A DNA stretch of 64,000 nucleotides from contig OZ038435.1 in assembly GCA_964036275.1 (NCBI GenBank), forward strand, positions 28,191,521-28,255,520, written 5' to 3'. Both the position numbers and the translations under genes were made by a program. Shown in pieces: positions 1-12,090 of this stretch. The notes beneath the pieces are model-generated. The model ran no database searches and was not told where the DNA came from. It was given only the letters and a program-made list of their open reading frames with translations. The first letter of the stretch is position 1. Every line of letters starts with the position of its first letter. Origin of the DNA: Litoditis marina. Lineage: Eukaryota; Nematoda; Chromadorea; Rhabditida; Rhabditidae.

Positions 1-290
1 CCAGCACTCTTTGGTGTTCCAGGGCTAGTTATTTCTGTTGCATCAGAACTGGTTTCGGTAGTGGTTTCATCTGAACGTATGTTGAAAGTTCTGGCGTCTA
101 GTATTGGTTTAATTTCAGAAAGAATTGAGTTGTCGCAAAACTTGTAATTTTATGAACTCGCTGTAACTGTAAAGTAATCACCTCCAGATGTAGTGCTCTC
201 GATAACGCTCTCTGTTGTTGTACCAGCACTCTTCAGTGTTTCGGTGGTAGTTATTTCTGTTGCATCAGAACTGGTTTTGGTAGTGGTTTC

Positions 291-312
291 ATTATTATTA
301 TTATTATTTATC
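291..312. repeat. (ATT)n microsatellite inserted in a repeat unit
   Basis: Where other units read tttcatctgaacg, this one has about 19 extra bases, almost all ATT repeats. It is the only simple-sequence insertion I see in the window. The insertion is not a multiple of three, so it also disrupts the repeat frame. Confidence 0.85.
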
Positions 313-684
313 TGAACGTATGTTGGAAGTTCTGGCGTCTAGTATTGGTTTAATTTCAGAAAGAATTAGGTTATCGCTAAACTTGTAAGTTTCTGAACTC
401 GCTGTAACTGTAAAGTGATCACCTCCAGATGTAGTGCTCTCGATAACGCTCTCTGTTGTTGTACCAGCACTCTTTGGTGTTCCAGGGCTAGTTATTTCTG
501 TTGCATCAGAACTGGTTTCGGTAGTGGTTTCATCTGAACACATGTTAAAAGTTCTGGGGTCTAGTATTGGTTTAATTTCAGAAAAAATTGATTCATCGCT
601 AAACTTGTAATTGGACTTGCTGTAACTGTAAGTGATCACCTCCAGATGTAGTGCTCTCGATAACGCTCTCTGTTGTACCAGCAC
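304..684 (-). CDS. 126-codon repeat ORF running into the ATT-rich insertion
   Basis: The frame uses an out-of-phase GTG leader joined to the repeat frame by a short deletion in the upstream unit (SKSNYKFSDESIFSEIKP). It continues through a TSPGTPK linker and a second hydrophobic segment, and ends within an (ATT)n insertion at about 291-312 that supplies the stop. A close relative of this unit recurs at 3929-4222 and 5475-5768, but without the insertion. Probably a repeat fragment. Confidence 0.18.
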   Translation of the reverse strand: MLVQQRALSRALHLEVITYSYSKSNYKFSDESIFSEIKPILDPRTFNMCSDETTTETSSDATEITSPGTPKSAGTTTESVIESTTSGGDHFTVTASSETYKFSDNLILSEIKPILDARTSNIRSDK

Positions 685-970
685 TCTTTGGTGTTCCAGG
701 GCTAGTTATTTCTGTTGCATCAGATCTGGTTTCGGTAGTGGTTTCATCTGAACGTATGTTGAAAGTTCTGGCGTCTAGTATTGGTTTAATTTCAGAAAGA
801 ATTGAGTTGTCGCAAAACTTGTAATTTTATGAACTCGCTGTAACTGTAAAGTAATCACCTCCAGATGTAGTGCTCTCGATAACGCTCTCTGTTGTTGTAC
901 CAGCACTCTTCGGTGTTTCGGTGGTAGTTATTTCTGTTGCATCAGAACTGGTTTCGGTAGTGGTTTCATC

Positions 971-2830
971 TGAACATAAGTTAAAAGTTCTGGCGTCTAG
1001 TATTGGTTTAATTTCAAAAAAAATTGAGTTGTCGCTAAACTTGTAATTTTATGAACTCGCTGTAACTGTAAAGTGATCACCTCCAGATGTAGTGCTCTCG
1101 ATAACGCTCTCTGTTGTACCAGCACTCTTTGGTGTTCCAGGGCTAGTTATTTCTGTTGCATCAGAACTGGTTTCGGTAGTGGTTTCATCTGAACGTATGT
1201 TAAAAGTTCTGGCGTCTAGTATTGGTTTATTTTCAGAAAGAATTAAGTTATCGCTAAACTTGTAAGTTTCTGAACTCGCTGTAACTGTAAAGTGATCACC
1301 TCCAGATGTAGTGCTCCCGATAACGCTCTCTGTTGTTGTACCAGCACTCTTTGGTGTTCCAGGGCTAGTTATTTCTGTTGCATCAGAACTGGTTTCGGTA
1401 GTGGTTTCATCTGAACGTATGTTGAAAGTTCTGGCGTCTAGTATTGGTTTACTTTCAAAAACAATTGAGTTGTCGCTAAACTTGTAATTTTATGAACTCG
1501 CTGTAACTGTAAAGTAATCACCTCCAGATGTAGAGCTTTCGATAACGCTTTCTGTTGTTGTACCAGCACTCTTTGGTGTTCCAGGGCTAGTTATTTCTGT
1601 TGCATCAGAACTGGTTTCGGTAGTGGTTTCCTCTGAACGTATGTTGAAAGTTCTGGCGTCTAGTATTGGTTTAATTTCAGAAAGAATTAGGTTATCGCCA
1701 AACTTGTAAGTTTCTGAACTCGCTGTAACTGAAAAGTGATCACCTCCAGATGTAGTGCTCTCGATAACGCTCTCTGTTGTTGTACCAGCACTCTTCGGTG
1801 TTTCGGTGGTAGTTATTTCTGTTGCATCAGAACTGGTTTCGGTAGTGGTTTCATCTGAACATAAGTTAAAAGTTCTGGCGTCTAGTATTGGTTTAATTTC
1901 AAAAAAAATTGAGTTGTCGCTAAACTTGTAATTTTATGAACTCGCTGTAACTGTAAAGTGATCACCTCCAGATGTAGTGCTCTCGATAACGCTCTCTGTT
2001 GTACCAGCACTCTTTGGTGTTCCAGGGCTAGTTATTTCTGTTGCATCAGAACTGGTTTCGGTAGTGGTTTCATCTGAACGTATGTTAAAAGTTCTGGCGT
2101 CTAGTATTGGTTTATTTTCAGAAAGAATTAAGTTATCGCTAAACTTGTAAGTTTCTGAACTCGCTGTAACTGTAAAGTGATCACCTCCAGATGTAGTGCT
2201 CCCGATAACGCTCTCTGTTGTTGTACCAGCACTCTTTGGTGTTCCAGGGCTAGTTATTTCTGTTGCATCAGAACTGGTTTCGGCAGTGGTTTCATCTGAA
2301 CGTATGTTAAAAGTTCTGGCGTCTAGTATTGGTTTATTTTCAGAAAGAATTAAGTTATCGCTAAACTTGTAAGTTTCTGAACTCGCTGTAACTGTAAAGT
2401 GATCACCTCCAGATGTAGTGCTCCCGATAACGCTCTCTGTTGTTGTACCAGCACTCTTTGGTGTTCCAGGGCTAGTTATTTCTGTTGCATCAGAACTGGT
2501 TTCGGTAGTGGTTTCATCTGAACGTATGTTGAAAGTTCTGGCGTCTAGTATTGGTTTACTTTCAAAAACAATTGAGTTGTCGCTAAACTTGTAATTTTAT
2601 GAACTCGCTGTAACTGTAAAGTAATCACCTCCAGATGTAGAGCTTTCGATAACGCTCTCTGTTGTTGTACCAGCACTCTTTGGTGTTCCAGGGCTAGTTA
2701 TTTCTGTTGCATCAGAACTGGTTTCGGTAGTGGTTTCCTCTGAACGTATGTTGAAAGTTCTGGCGTCTAGTATTGGTTTAATTTCAGAAAGAATTAGGTT
2801 ATCGCCAAACTTGTAAGTTTCTGAACTCGC
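971..2830 (-). repeat. Four-to-five-unit block repeated with an internal one-unit expansion
   Basis: Marker variants recur at fixed offsets. The gaacataag variant at 971 recurs at 1856 (885 bp, four units). The tttactttcaaaaac variant at 1448 recurs at 2555, and the cgccaaac variant at 1691 recurs at 2798 (both 1,107 bp, five units). The step from 885 to 1,107 is explained by one extra 222-bp unit (2111 to 2333) in the second copy. This is direct evidence of stepwise unequal exchange at both block and single-unit scale. Confidence 0.8.
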
Positions 2831-3196
2831 TGTAACTGAAAAGTGATCACCTCCAGATGTAGTGCTCTCGATAACGCTCTCTGTTGTTGTACCAGCACTC
2901 TTTGGTGTTCCAGGGCTAGTTATTTCTGTTGCATCAGAACTGGTTTCGGTAGTGATTTCCTCTGAACGTATGTTGAAAGTTCTGGCGTCTAGTATTGGTT
3001 TAATTTCAGAAAGAATTAGGTTATCGCTAAACTTGTAAGTTTCTGAACTCGCTGTAACTGTAAAGTGATCACCTCCAGATGTAGTGCTCTCGATAACGCT
3101 CTCTGTTGTTGTACCAGCACTCTTTGGTGTTCCAGGGCTAGTTATTTCTGTTGCATCAGAACTGGTTTCGGTAGTGGTTTCATCTGAACGTATGTT

Positions 3197-6100
3197 GAAA
3201 GTTCTGGCGTCTAGTATTGGTTTACTTTCAAAAACAATTGAGTTGTCGCTAAACTTGTAATTTTATGAACTCGCTGTAACTGTAAAGTAATCACCTCCAG
3301 ATGTAGAGCTTTCGATAACGCTCTCTGTTGTTGTACCAGCACTCTTTGGTGTTCCAGGGCTAGTTATTTCTGTTGCATCAGAACTGGTTTCGGTAGTGGT
3401 TTCATCTGAACGTATGTTAAAAGTTCTGGCGTCTAGTATTGGTTTAATTTCAGAAAGAATTAAGTTATCGCTAAACTTGTAAGTTTCTGAACTCGCTGTA
3501 ACTGTAAAGTGATCACCTCCAGATGTAGTGCTCTCGATAACGCTCTCTGTTGTTGTACCAGCACTCTTTGGTGTTCCAGGGCTAGTTATTTCTGTTGCAT
3601 CAGAACTGGTTTCGGTAGTGATTTCCTCTGAACGTATGTTGAAAGTTCTGGCGTCTAGTATTGGTTTAATTTCAGAAAGAATTAGGTTATCGCTAAACTT
3701 GTAAGTTTCTGAACTCGCTGTAACTGTAAAGTGATCACCTCCAGATGTAGTGCTCTCGATAACGCTCTCTGTTGTTGTACCAGCACTCTTTGGTGTTCCA
3801 GGGCTAGTTATTTCTGTTGCATCAGAACTGGTTTCGGTAGTGGTTTCATCTGAACGTATGTTGAAAGTTCTGGCGTCTAGTATTGGTTTAATTTCAGAAA
3901 GAATTGAGTTGTCGCAAAACTTGTAATTTTATGAACTCGCTGTAACTGTAAAGTAATCACCTCCAGATGTAGTGCTCTCGATAACGCTCTCTGTTGTTGT
4001 ACCAGCACTCTTTGGTGTTCCAGGGCTAGTTATTTCTGTTGCATCAGAACTGGTTTCGGTAGTGGTTTCATCTGAACACATGTTAAAAGTTCTGGGGTCT
4101 AGTATTGGTTTAATTTCAGAAAAAATTGATTCATCGCTAAACTTGTAATTGGACTTGCTGTAACTGTAAGTGATCACCTCCAGATGTAGTGCTCTCGATA
4201 ACGCTCTCTGTTGTACCAGCACTCTTTGGTGTTCCAGGGCTAGTTATTTCTGTTGCATCAGAACTGGTTTCGGTAGTGGTTTCATCTGAACGTATGTTGA
4301 AAGTTCTGGCGTCTAGTATTGGTTTAATTTCAGAAAGAATTGAGTTGTCGCAAAACTTGTAATTTTATGAACTCGCTGTAACTGTAAAGTAATCACCTCC
4401 AGATGTAGTGCTCTCGATAACGCTCTCTGTTGTTGTACCAGCACTCTTCGGTGTTTCGGTGGTAGTTATTTCTGTTGCATCAGAACTGGTTTCGGTAGTG
4501 GTTTCATCTGAACATAAGTTAAAAGTTCTGGCGTCTAGTATTGGTTTAATTTCAAAAAAAATTGAGTTGTCGCTAAACTTGTAATTTTATGAACTCGCTG
4601 TAACTGTAAAGTAATCACCTCCAGATGTAGTGCTCTCGATAACGCTCTCTGTTGTTGTACCAGCACTCTTCGGTGTTTCGGTGGTAGTTATTTCTGTTGC
4701 ATCAGAACTGGTTTCGGTAGTGGTTTCATCTGAACGTATGTTGGAAGTTCTGGCGTCTAGTATTGGTTTACTTTCAAAAACAATTGAGTTGTCGCTAAAC
4801 TTGTAATTTTATGAACTCGCTGTAACTGTAAAGTAATCACCTCCAGATGTAGAGCTTTCGATAACGCTCTCTGTTGTTGTACCAGCACTCTTTGGTGTTC
4901 CAGGGCTAGTTATTTCTGTTGCATCAGAACTGGTTTCGGTAGTGGTTTCATCTGAACGTATGTTAAAAGTTCTGGCGTCTAGTATTGGTTTAATTTCAGA
5001 AAGAATTAAGTTATCGCTAAACTTGTAAGTTTCTGAACTCGCTGTAACTGTAAAGTGATCACCTCCAGATGTAGTGCTCTCGATAACGCTCTCTGTTGTT
5101 GTACCAGCACTCTTTGGTGTTCCAGGGCTAGTTATTTCTGTTGCATCAGAACTGGTTTCGGTAGTGATTTCCTCTGAACGTATGTTGAAAGTTCTGGCGT
5201 CTAGTATTGGTTTAATTTCAGAAAGAATTAGGTTATCGCTAAACTTGTAAGTTTCTGAACTCGCTGTAACTGTAAAGTGATCACCTCCAGATGTAGTGCT
5301 CTCGATAACGCTCTCTGTTGTTGTACCAGCACTCTTTGGTGTTCCAGGGCTAGTTATTTCTGTTGCATCAGAACTGGTTTCGGTAGTGGTTTCATCTGAA
5401 CGTATGTTGAAAGTTCTGGCGTCTAGTATTGGTTTAATTTCAGAAAGAATTGAGTTGTCGCAAAACTTGTAATTTTATGAACTCGCTGTAACTGTAAAGT
5501 AATCACCTCCAGATGTAGTGCTCTCGATAACGCTCTCTGTTGTTGTACCAGCACTCTTTGGTGTTCCAGGGCTAGTTATTTCTGTTGCATCAGAACTGGT
5601 TTCGGTAGTGGTTTCATCTGAACACATGTTAAAAGTTCTGGGGTCTAGTATTGGTTTAATTTCAGAAAAAATTGATTCATCGCTAAACTTGTAATTGGAC
5701 TTGCTGTAACTGTAAGTGATCACCTCCAGATGTAGTGCTCTCGATAACGCTCTCTGTTGTACCAGCACTCTTTGGTGTTCCAGGGCTAGTTATTTCTGTT
5801 GCATCAGAACTGGTTTCGGTAGTGGTTTCATCTGAACGTATGTTGAAAGTTCTGGCGTCTAGTATTGGTTTAATTTCAGAAAGAATTGAGTTGTCGCAAA
5901 ACTTGTAATTTTATGAACTCGCTGTAACTGTAAAGTAATCACCTCCAGATGTAGTGCTCTCGATAACGCTCTCTGTTGTTGTACCAGCACTCTTCGGTGT
6001 TTCGGTGGTAGTTATTTCTGTTGCATCAGAACTGGTTTCGGTAGTGGTTTCATCTGAACATAAGTTAAAAGTTCTGGCGTCTAGTATTGGTTTAATTTCA

Positions 6101-6288
6101 AAAAAAATTGAGTTGTCGCTAAACTTGTAATTTTATGAACTCGCTGTAACTGTAAAGTAATCACCTCCAGATGTAGTGCTCTCGATAACGCTCTCTGTTG
6201 TTGTACCAGCACTCTTCGGTGTTTCGGTGGTAGTTATTTCTGTTGCATCAGAACTGGTTTCGGTAGTGGTTTCATCTGAACGTATGTT
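3197..6288 (-). repeat. Tandem duplication of a 1,546-bp seven-unit block
   Basis: Copies run from about 3197 to 4742 and 4743 to 6288. Every marker checked keeps the 1,546-bp offset: tttacttt at 3221 and 4767, the cgcaaaac variant at 3912 and 5458, the acacatg variant at about 4076 and 5622, and atgttgg at the ends of both copies. I saw no difference between copies by eye, so the duplication looks recent, or the two have been homogenised. Confidence 0.85.
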
Positions 6289-6357
6289 GGAAGTTCTGGC
6301 GTCTAGTATTGGTTTAATTTCAGAAAAAATTGAGTTTTCGCTAAACTTGTAATTTTA

Positions 6358-7880
6358 TGAACTCGGTGTAACTGTGAAGTGATCACCTTCAGATGTAGTG
6401 CTCTCGATAACGGTCTCTGTTGTTGTACCAGCACTCTTCGGTGTTTCGGTGGTAGTTATTTCTGTTGCATCAGAACTGGTTTCGGTAGTGATTTCATCTG
6501 AACGTATGTTGAAAGTTCTGGCGTCTAGTATTGGTATAATTTCAGAAAGAATTGAGTTATCGCTAAACTTGTAAGTTTCTGAAGTCGCTGTAACTGTAAA
6601 GTGATCACCTCCAGATGTAGTGCTCTCGATAACGCTCTCTGTTGTTGTACCAGCACTCTTCGGTGTTTCGGTGGTAGTTATTTCTGTTGCATCAGAACTG
6701 GTTTCGGTAGTGGCTTCATCTGAACGTATGTTAAAAGTTCTGGCGTCTAGTATTGGTTTAATTTCAGAAAGAATTAAGTTATCGCTAAACTTGTAAGTTT
6801 CTGAACTCGCTGTAACTGTAAAGTGATCACCTCCAGATGTAGTGCTCTCGATAACGCTCTCTGTTGTTGTACCAGCACTCTTCGGTGTTTCGGTGGTAGT
6901 TATTTCTGTTGCATCAGAACTGGTTTCGGTAGTGGCTTCATCTGAACGTATGTTAAAAGTTCTGGCGTCTAGTATTGGTTTAATTTCAGAAAGAATTAAG
7001 TTATCGCTAAACTTGTAAGTTTCTGAACTCGCTGTAACTGTAAAGTGATCACCTCCAGATGTAGTGCTCTCGATAACGCTCTCTGTTGTTGTACCAGCAC
7101 TCTTCGGAGTTTCGGTGGTAGTTATTTCTGTTGCATCAGAACTGGTTTCGGTAGTGGTTTCATCTGAACGTATGTTAAAAGTTCTGGCGTCTAGTATTGG
7201 TTTAATTTCAGAAAGAATTAAGTTATCGCTAAACTTGTAAGTTTCTGAACTCGCTGTAACTGTAAAGTGATCACCTCCAGATGTAGTGCTCTCGATAACG
7301 CTCTCTGTTGTTGTACCAGCACTCTTCGGAGTTTCGGTGGTAGTTATTTCTGTTGCATCAGAACTGGTTTCGGTAGTGGTTTCATCTGAACGTATGTTAA
7401 AAGTTCTGGCGTCTAGTATTGGTTTAATTTCAGAAAGAATTAAGTTATCGCTAAACTTGTAAGTTTCTGAACTCGCTGTAACTGTAAAGTGATCACCTCC
7501 AGATGTAGTGCTCTCGATAACGCTCTCTGTTGTACCAGCACTCTTCGGTGTTCCAGGGCTAGTTATTTCTGTTGTATCAGAACTGGTTCCGGTAGTGGTT
7601 TCATCTGAACGTATGTTAAAAGTTCTGGCGTCTAGTATTGGTTTAATTTCAGAAAGAATTAAGTTATCGCTAAACTTGTAAGTTTCTGAACTCGCTGTAA
7701 CTGTAAAGTGATCACCTCCAGATGTAGTGCTCTCGATAACGCTCTCTGTTGTTGTACCAGCACTCTTCGGTGTTTCGGTGGTAGTTATTTCTGTTGCATC
7801 AGAACTGGTTTCGGTAGTGGTTTCATCTGAACGTATGTTAAAAGTTCTGGCGTCTAGTATTGGTTTAATTTCAGAAAATT
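6358..7880 (-). pseudogene. Seven-unit stop-free tract in the repeat frame
   Basis: Main-frame reading on the minus strand is open for about 507 codons from the -1 deletion near 7880 down to the TAA at 6355-6357. All units are of the GAA (SSETYKFSDN) type, and the linker is mostly TTTETPKSAG; the linker Thr codon before ETSSD is changed to Ala in two adjacent units near 6713 and 6934 (gtggcttcatc on the plus strand). No in-frame ATG is present. It is part of the 6.36-11.43 kb zone, which has no in-frame TAA. It may be a fragment of a former or real long repeat-protein frame; no start, promoter or splice signal supports expression. Confidence 0.35.
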
Positions 7881-10800
7881 TGAGTTGTCGCTAAACTTGT
7901 AAGTTTCTGAACTCGATGTAACTGTAAAGTGATCACCTCCAGATGTAGTGCTCTCGATAACGCTCTCTGTTGTTGTACCAGCACTCTTTGGTGTTCCAGG
8001 GCTATCTGTTGCATCAGAACTGGTTTCGGTAGTGGTTTCATCTGAACGTATGTTAAAAGTTCTGGCGTCTAGTATTGGTTTAATTTCAGAAAGAATTAAG
8101 TTATCGCTAAACTTGTAAGTTTCTGAACTCGCTGTAACTGTAAAGTGATCACCTCCAGATGTAGTGCTCTCGATAACGCTCTCTGTTGTTGTACCAGCAC
8201 TCTTCGGTGTTTCGGTGGTAGTTATTTCTGTTGCATCAGAACTGGTTTCGGTAGTGGTTTCATCTGAACGTATGTTAAAAGTTCTGGCGTCTAGTATTGG
8301 TTTAATTTCAGAAAGAATTAAGTTATCGCTAAACTTGTAAGTTTCTGAACTCGCTGTAACTGTAAAGTGATCACCTCCAGATGTAGTGCTCTCGATAACG
8401 CTCTCTGTTGTTGTACCAGCACTCTTTGGTGTTTCGGTGGTAGTTATTTCTGTTGCATCAGAACTGGTTTCGGTAGTGGTTTCATCTGAACGTATGTTAA
8501 AAGTTCTGGCGTCTAGTATTGGTTTAATTTCAGAAAGAATTAAGTTATCGCTAAACTTGTAAGTTTCTGAACTCGCTGTAACTGTAAAGTGATCACCTCC
8601 AGATGTAGTGCTCTCGATAACGCTCTCTGTTGTACCGGCACTCTTCGGTGTTCCAGGGCTAGTTATTTCTGTTGTATCAGAACTGGTTCCGGTAGTGGTT
8701 TCATCTGAACGTATGTTAAAAGTTCTGGCGTCTAGTATTGGTTTAATTTCAGAAAGAATTAAGTTATCGGTAAACTTGTAAGTTTCTGAACTCGCTGTAA
8801 CTGTAAAGTGATCACCTCCAGATGTAGTGCTCTCGATAACGCTCTCTGTTGTTGTACCAGCACTCTTCGGTGTTTCGGTGGTAGTTATTTCTGTTGCATC
8901 AGAACTGGTTTCGGTAGTGGTTTCATCTGAACGTATGTTAAAAGTTCTGGCGTCTAGTATTGGTTTAATTTCAGAAAATGAGTTGTCGCTAAACTTGTAA
9001 GTTTCTGAACTCGATGTAACTGTAAAGTGATCACCTCCAGATGTAGTGCTCTCGATAACGCTCTCTGTTGTTGTACCAGCACTCTTTGGTGTTCCAGGGC
9101 TAGTTATTTCTGTTGCATCAGAACTGGTTTCGGTAGTGGTTTCATCTGAACGTATTTTGAAAGTTCTGGCGTCTAGTATTGGTTTAATTTCAGAAAGAAT
9201 TAAGTTATCGCTAAACTTGTAAGTTTCTGAACTCGCTGTAACTGTAAAGTGATCACCTCCAGATGTAGTGCTCTCGATAACGCTCTCTGTTGTTGTACCA
9301 GCACTCTTCGGAGTTTCGGTGGTAGTTATTTCTGTTGCATCAGAACTGGTTTCGGTAGTGGTTTCATCTGAACGTATGTTAAAAGTTCTGGCGTCTAGTA
9401 TTGGTTTAATTTCAGAAAGAATTAAGTTATCGCTAAACTTGTAAGTTTCTGAACTCGCTGTAACTGTAAAGTGATCACCTCCAGATGTAGTGCTCTCGAT
9501 AACGCTCTCTGTTGTACCAGCACTCTTCGGTGTTCCAGGGCTAGTTATTTCTGTTGTATCAGAACTGGTTCCGGTAGTGGTTTCATCTGAACGTATGTTA
9601 AAAGTTCTGGCGTCTAGTATTGGTTTAATTTCAGAAAGAATTAAGTTATCGCTAAACTTGTAAGTTTCTGAACTCGCTGTAACTGTAAAGTGATCACCTC
9701 CAGATGTAGTGCTCTCGATAACGCTCTCTGTTGTTGTACCAGCACTCTTCGGTGTTTCGGTGGTAGTTATTTCTGTTGCATCAGAACTGGTTTCGGTAGT
9801 GGTTTCATCTGAACGTATGTTAAAAGTTCTGGCGTCTAGTATTGGTTTAATTTCAGAAAATTTGAGTTGTCGCTAAACTTGTAAGTTTCTGAACTCGATG
9901 TAACTGTAAAGTGATCACCTCCAGATGTAGTGCTCTCGATAACGCTCTCTGTTGTTGTACCAGCACTCTTTGGTGTTCCAGGGCTATCTGTTGCATCAGA
10001 ACTGGTTTCGGTAGTGGTTTCATCTGAACGTATGTTAAAAGTTCTGGCGTCTAGTATTGGTTTAATTTCAGAAAGAATTAAGTTATCGCTAAACTTGTAA
10101 GTTTCTGAACTCGCTGTAACTGTAAAGTGATCACCTCCAGATGTAGTGCTCTCGATAACGCTCTCTGTTGTTGTACCAGCACTCTTCGGTGTTTCGGTGG
10201 TAGTTATTTCTGTTGCATCAGAACTGGTTTCGGTAGTGGTTTCATCTGAACGTATGTTAAAAGTTCTGGCGTCTAGTATTGGTTTAATTTCAGAAAGAAT
10301 TAAGTTATCGCTAAACTTGTAAGTTTCTGAACTCGCTGTAACTGTAAAGTGATCACCTCCAGATGTAGTGCTCTCGATAACGCTCTCTGTTGTTGTACCA
10401 GCACTCTTTGGTGTTTCGGTGGTAGTTATTTCTGTTGCATCAGAACTGGTTTCGGTAGTGGTTTCATCTGAACGTATGTTAAAAGTTCTGGCGTCTAGTA
10501 TTGGTTTAATTTCAGAAAGAATTAAGTTATCGCTAAACTTGTAAGTTTCTGAACTCGCTGTAACTGTAAAGTGATCACCTCCAGATGTAGTGCTCTCGAT
10601 AACGCTCTCTGTTGTACCGGCACTCTTCGGTGTTCCAGGGCTAGTTATTTCTGTTGTATCAGAACTGGTTCCGGTAGTGGTTTCATCTGAACGTATGTTA
10701 AAAGTTCTGGCGTCTAGTATTGGTTTAATTTCAGAAAGAATTAAGTTATCGGTAAACTTGTAAGTTTCTGAACTCGCTGTAACTGTAAAGTGATCACCTC

Positions 10801-11138
10801 CAGATGTAGTGCTCTCGATAACGCTCTCTGTTGTTGTACCAGCACTCTTCGGTGTTTCGGTGGTAGTTATTTCTGTTGCATCAGAACTGGTTTCGGTAGT
10901 GGTTTCATCTGAACGTATGTTAAAAGTTCTGGCGTCTAGTATTGGTTTAATTTCAGAAAATGAGTTGTCGCTAAACTTGTAAGTTTCTGAACTCGATGTA
11001 ACTGTAAAGTGATCACCTCCAGATGTAGTGCTCTCGATAACGCTCTCTGTTGTTGTACCAGCACTCTTTGGTGTTCCAGGGCTAGTTATTTCTGTTGCAT
11101 CAGAACTGGTTTCGGTAGTGGTTTCATCTGAACGTATT
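7175..11138 (-). repeat. Tandem duplication of a 1,982-bp nine-unit block
   Basis: Copies run from about 7175 to 9156 and 9157 to 11138. Shared rare markers all sit 1,982 bp apart: the -1 deletion (7877, 9859), the 6-base loss (8001, 9983), taccgg (8633, 10615), cggtaaac (8769, 10751), the 3-base loss (8971, 10953) and gtattttg (9153, 11135). The copies look identical by eye. The upstream junction is visible because 7165 reads gtatgtt while 9147 reads gtatttt. Confidence 0.85.
7882..9860 (-). pseudogene. Nine-unit stop-free tract in the repeat frame, bounded by two identical -1 deletions
   Basis: By eye this is the longest frame-intact stretch in the window: about 660 codons over nine units without a TAA, TAG or TGA in the main minus-strand frame. 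All units have GAA, not TAA, at the SS-E-TYKF site. Internal length changes are all multiples of three: two- or three-ACA units, a 3-base loss at about 8975, and a 6-base loss at 8001 that removes two linker codons. Both ends are the same one-base deletion in the A-tract (aaaatttgag instead of aaaaaattgag, near 7877 and 9857), after which the frame soon meets a TAG. No ATG lies in frame. The two identical ends exist because they are copies within a 1,982-bp duplication. If those deletions were assembly or consensus errors, the open frame would extend from 6358 to 11428. Confidence 0.4.
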
Positions 11139-11428
11139 TTGAAAGTTCTGGCGTCTAGTATTGGTTTAATTTCAGAAAGAATTAGGTTATCGCTAAACTT
11201 GTAAGTTTCTGAACTCGCTGTAACTGTAAAGTGATCACCTCCAGATGTGGTGCTCTCGATAACGCTCTCTGTTGTTGTACCAGCACTCTTCGGTGTTTCG
11301 GTGGTAGTTATTTCTGTTGCATCAGAACTGGTTTCGGTAGTGGTTTCATCTGAACGTATGTTGAAAGTTCTGGCGTCTAGTATTGGTTTAATTTCAGAAA
11401 AAATTGAGTTGTCGCTAAACTTGTAATT
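9862..11428 (-). pseudogene. Seven-unit stop-free tract in the repeat frame
   Basis: The frame is open for about 520 codons on the minus strand, from a double TAA at 11429-11434 (GCG AGT TAA TAA) to the -1 deletion near 9857. Most of it is the second copy of the 1,982-bp duplication, including the same 6-base loss (9983) and 3-base loss (about 10957). Units are of the GAA type, with both TSPGTPK and TTTETPK linkers. There is no in-frame ATG. Its status is the same as the neighbouring tracts: repeat-frame sequence that is open over many units but disabled at both ends as assembled. Confidence 0.35.
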
Positions 11429-12090
11429 TTATTAACTCGCTGTAACTGTAAAGTAATCACCTCCAGATGTAGTGCTCTCGATAACACTTTCTGTTGTTGT
11501 ACCAGCACTCTTTGGAGTTTCGGTGGTAGTTATTTCTGTTGCATCAGAACTGGTTTCGGTAGTGGTTTCATCTGAACGTATGTTAAAAGTTCTGGCGTCT
11601 AGTATTGGTTTAATTTCAGAAAATGAGTTGTCGCTAAACTTGTAAGTTTCTGAACTCGATGTAACTGTAAAGTGATCACCTCCAGATGTAGTGCTCTCGA
11701 TAACGCTCTCTGTTGTTGTACCAGCACTCTTTGGTGTTCCAGGGCTAGTTATTTCTGTTGCATCAGAACTGGTTTCGGTAGTGGTTTCATCTGAACGTAT
11801 GTTGAAAGTTCTGGCGTCTAGTATTGGTTTAATTTCAGAAAGAATTAGGTTATCGCTAAACTTGTAAGTTTCTGAACTCGCTGTAACTGTAAAGTGATCA
11901 CCTCCAGATGTGGTGCTCTCGATAACGCTCTCTGTTGTTGTACCAGCACTCTTCGGTGTTTCGGTGGTAGTTATTTCTGTTGCATCAGAACTGGTTTCGG
12001 TAGTGGTTTCATCTGAACGTATGTTGAAAGTTCTGGCGTCTAGTATTGGTTTAATTTCAGAAAAAATTGAGTTGTCGCTAAACTTGTAAT
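10400..12090 (-). repeat. 1.7-kb block copied again at 15.25-16.95 kb (offset 4,858 bp)
   Basis: The agatgtgg variant at 11243 and 11906 matches 16101 and 16764 exactly 4,858 bp away. The gtatttt, ttattaactcg and ttggagttt variants are shared in the same order. A few point differences separate the copies (10617, 10751, 11490). At about 12090 the match ends: ctgttactg with ttattaac here, ctgtaactg with ttatgaac in the other copy. Confidence 0.75.
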
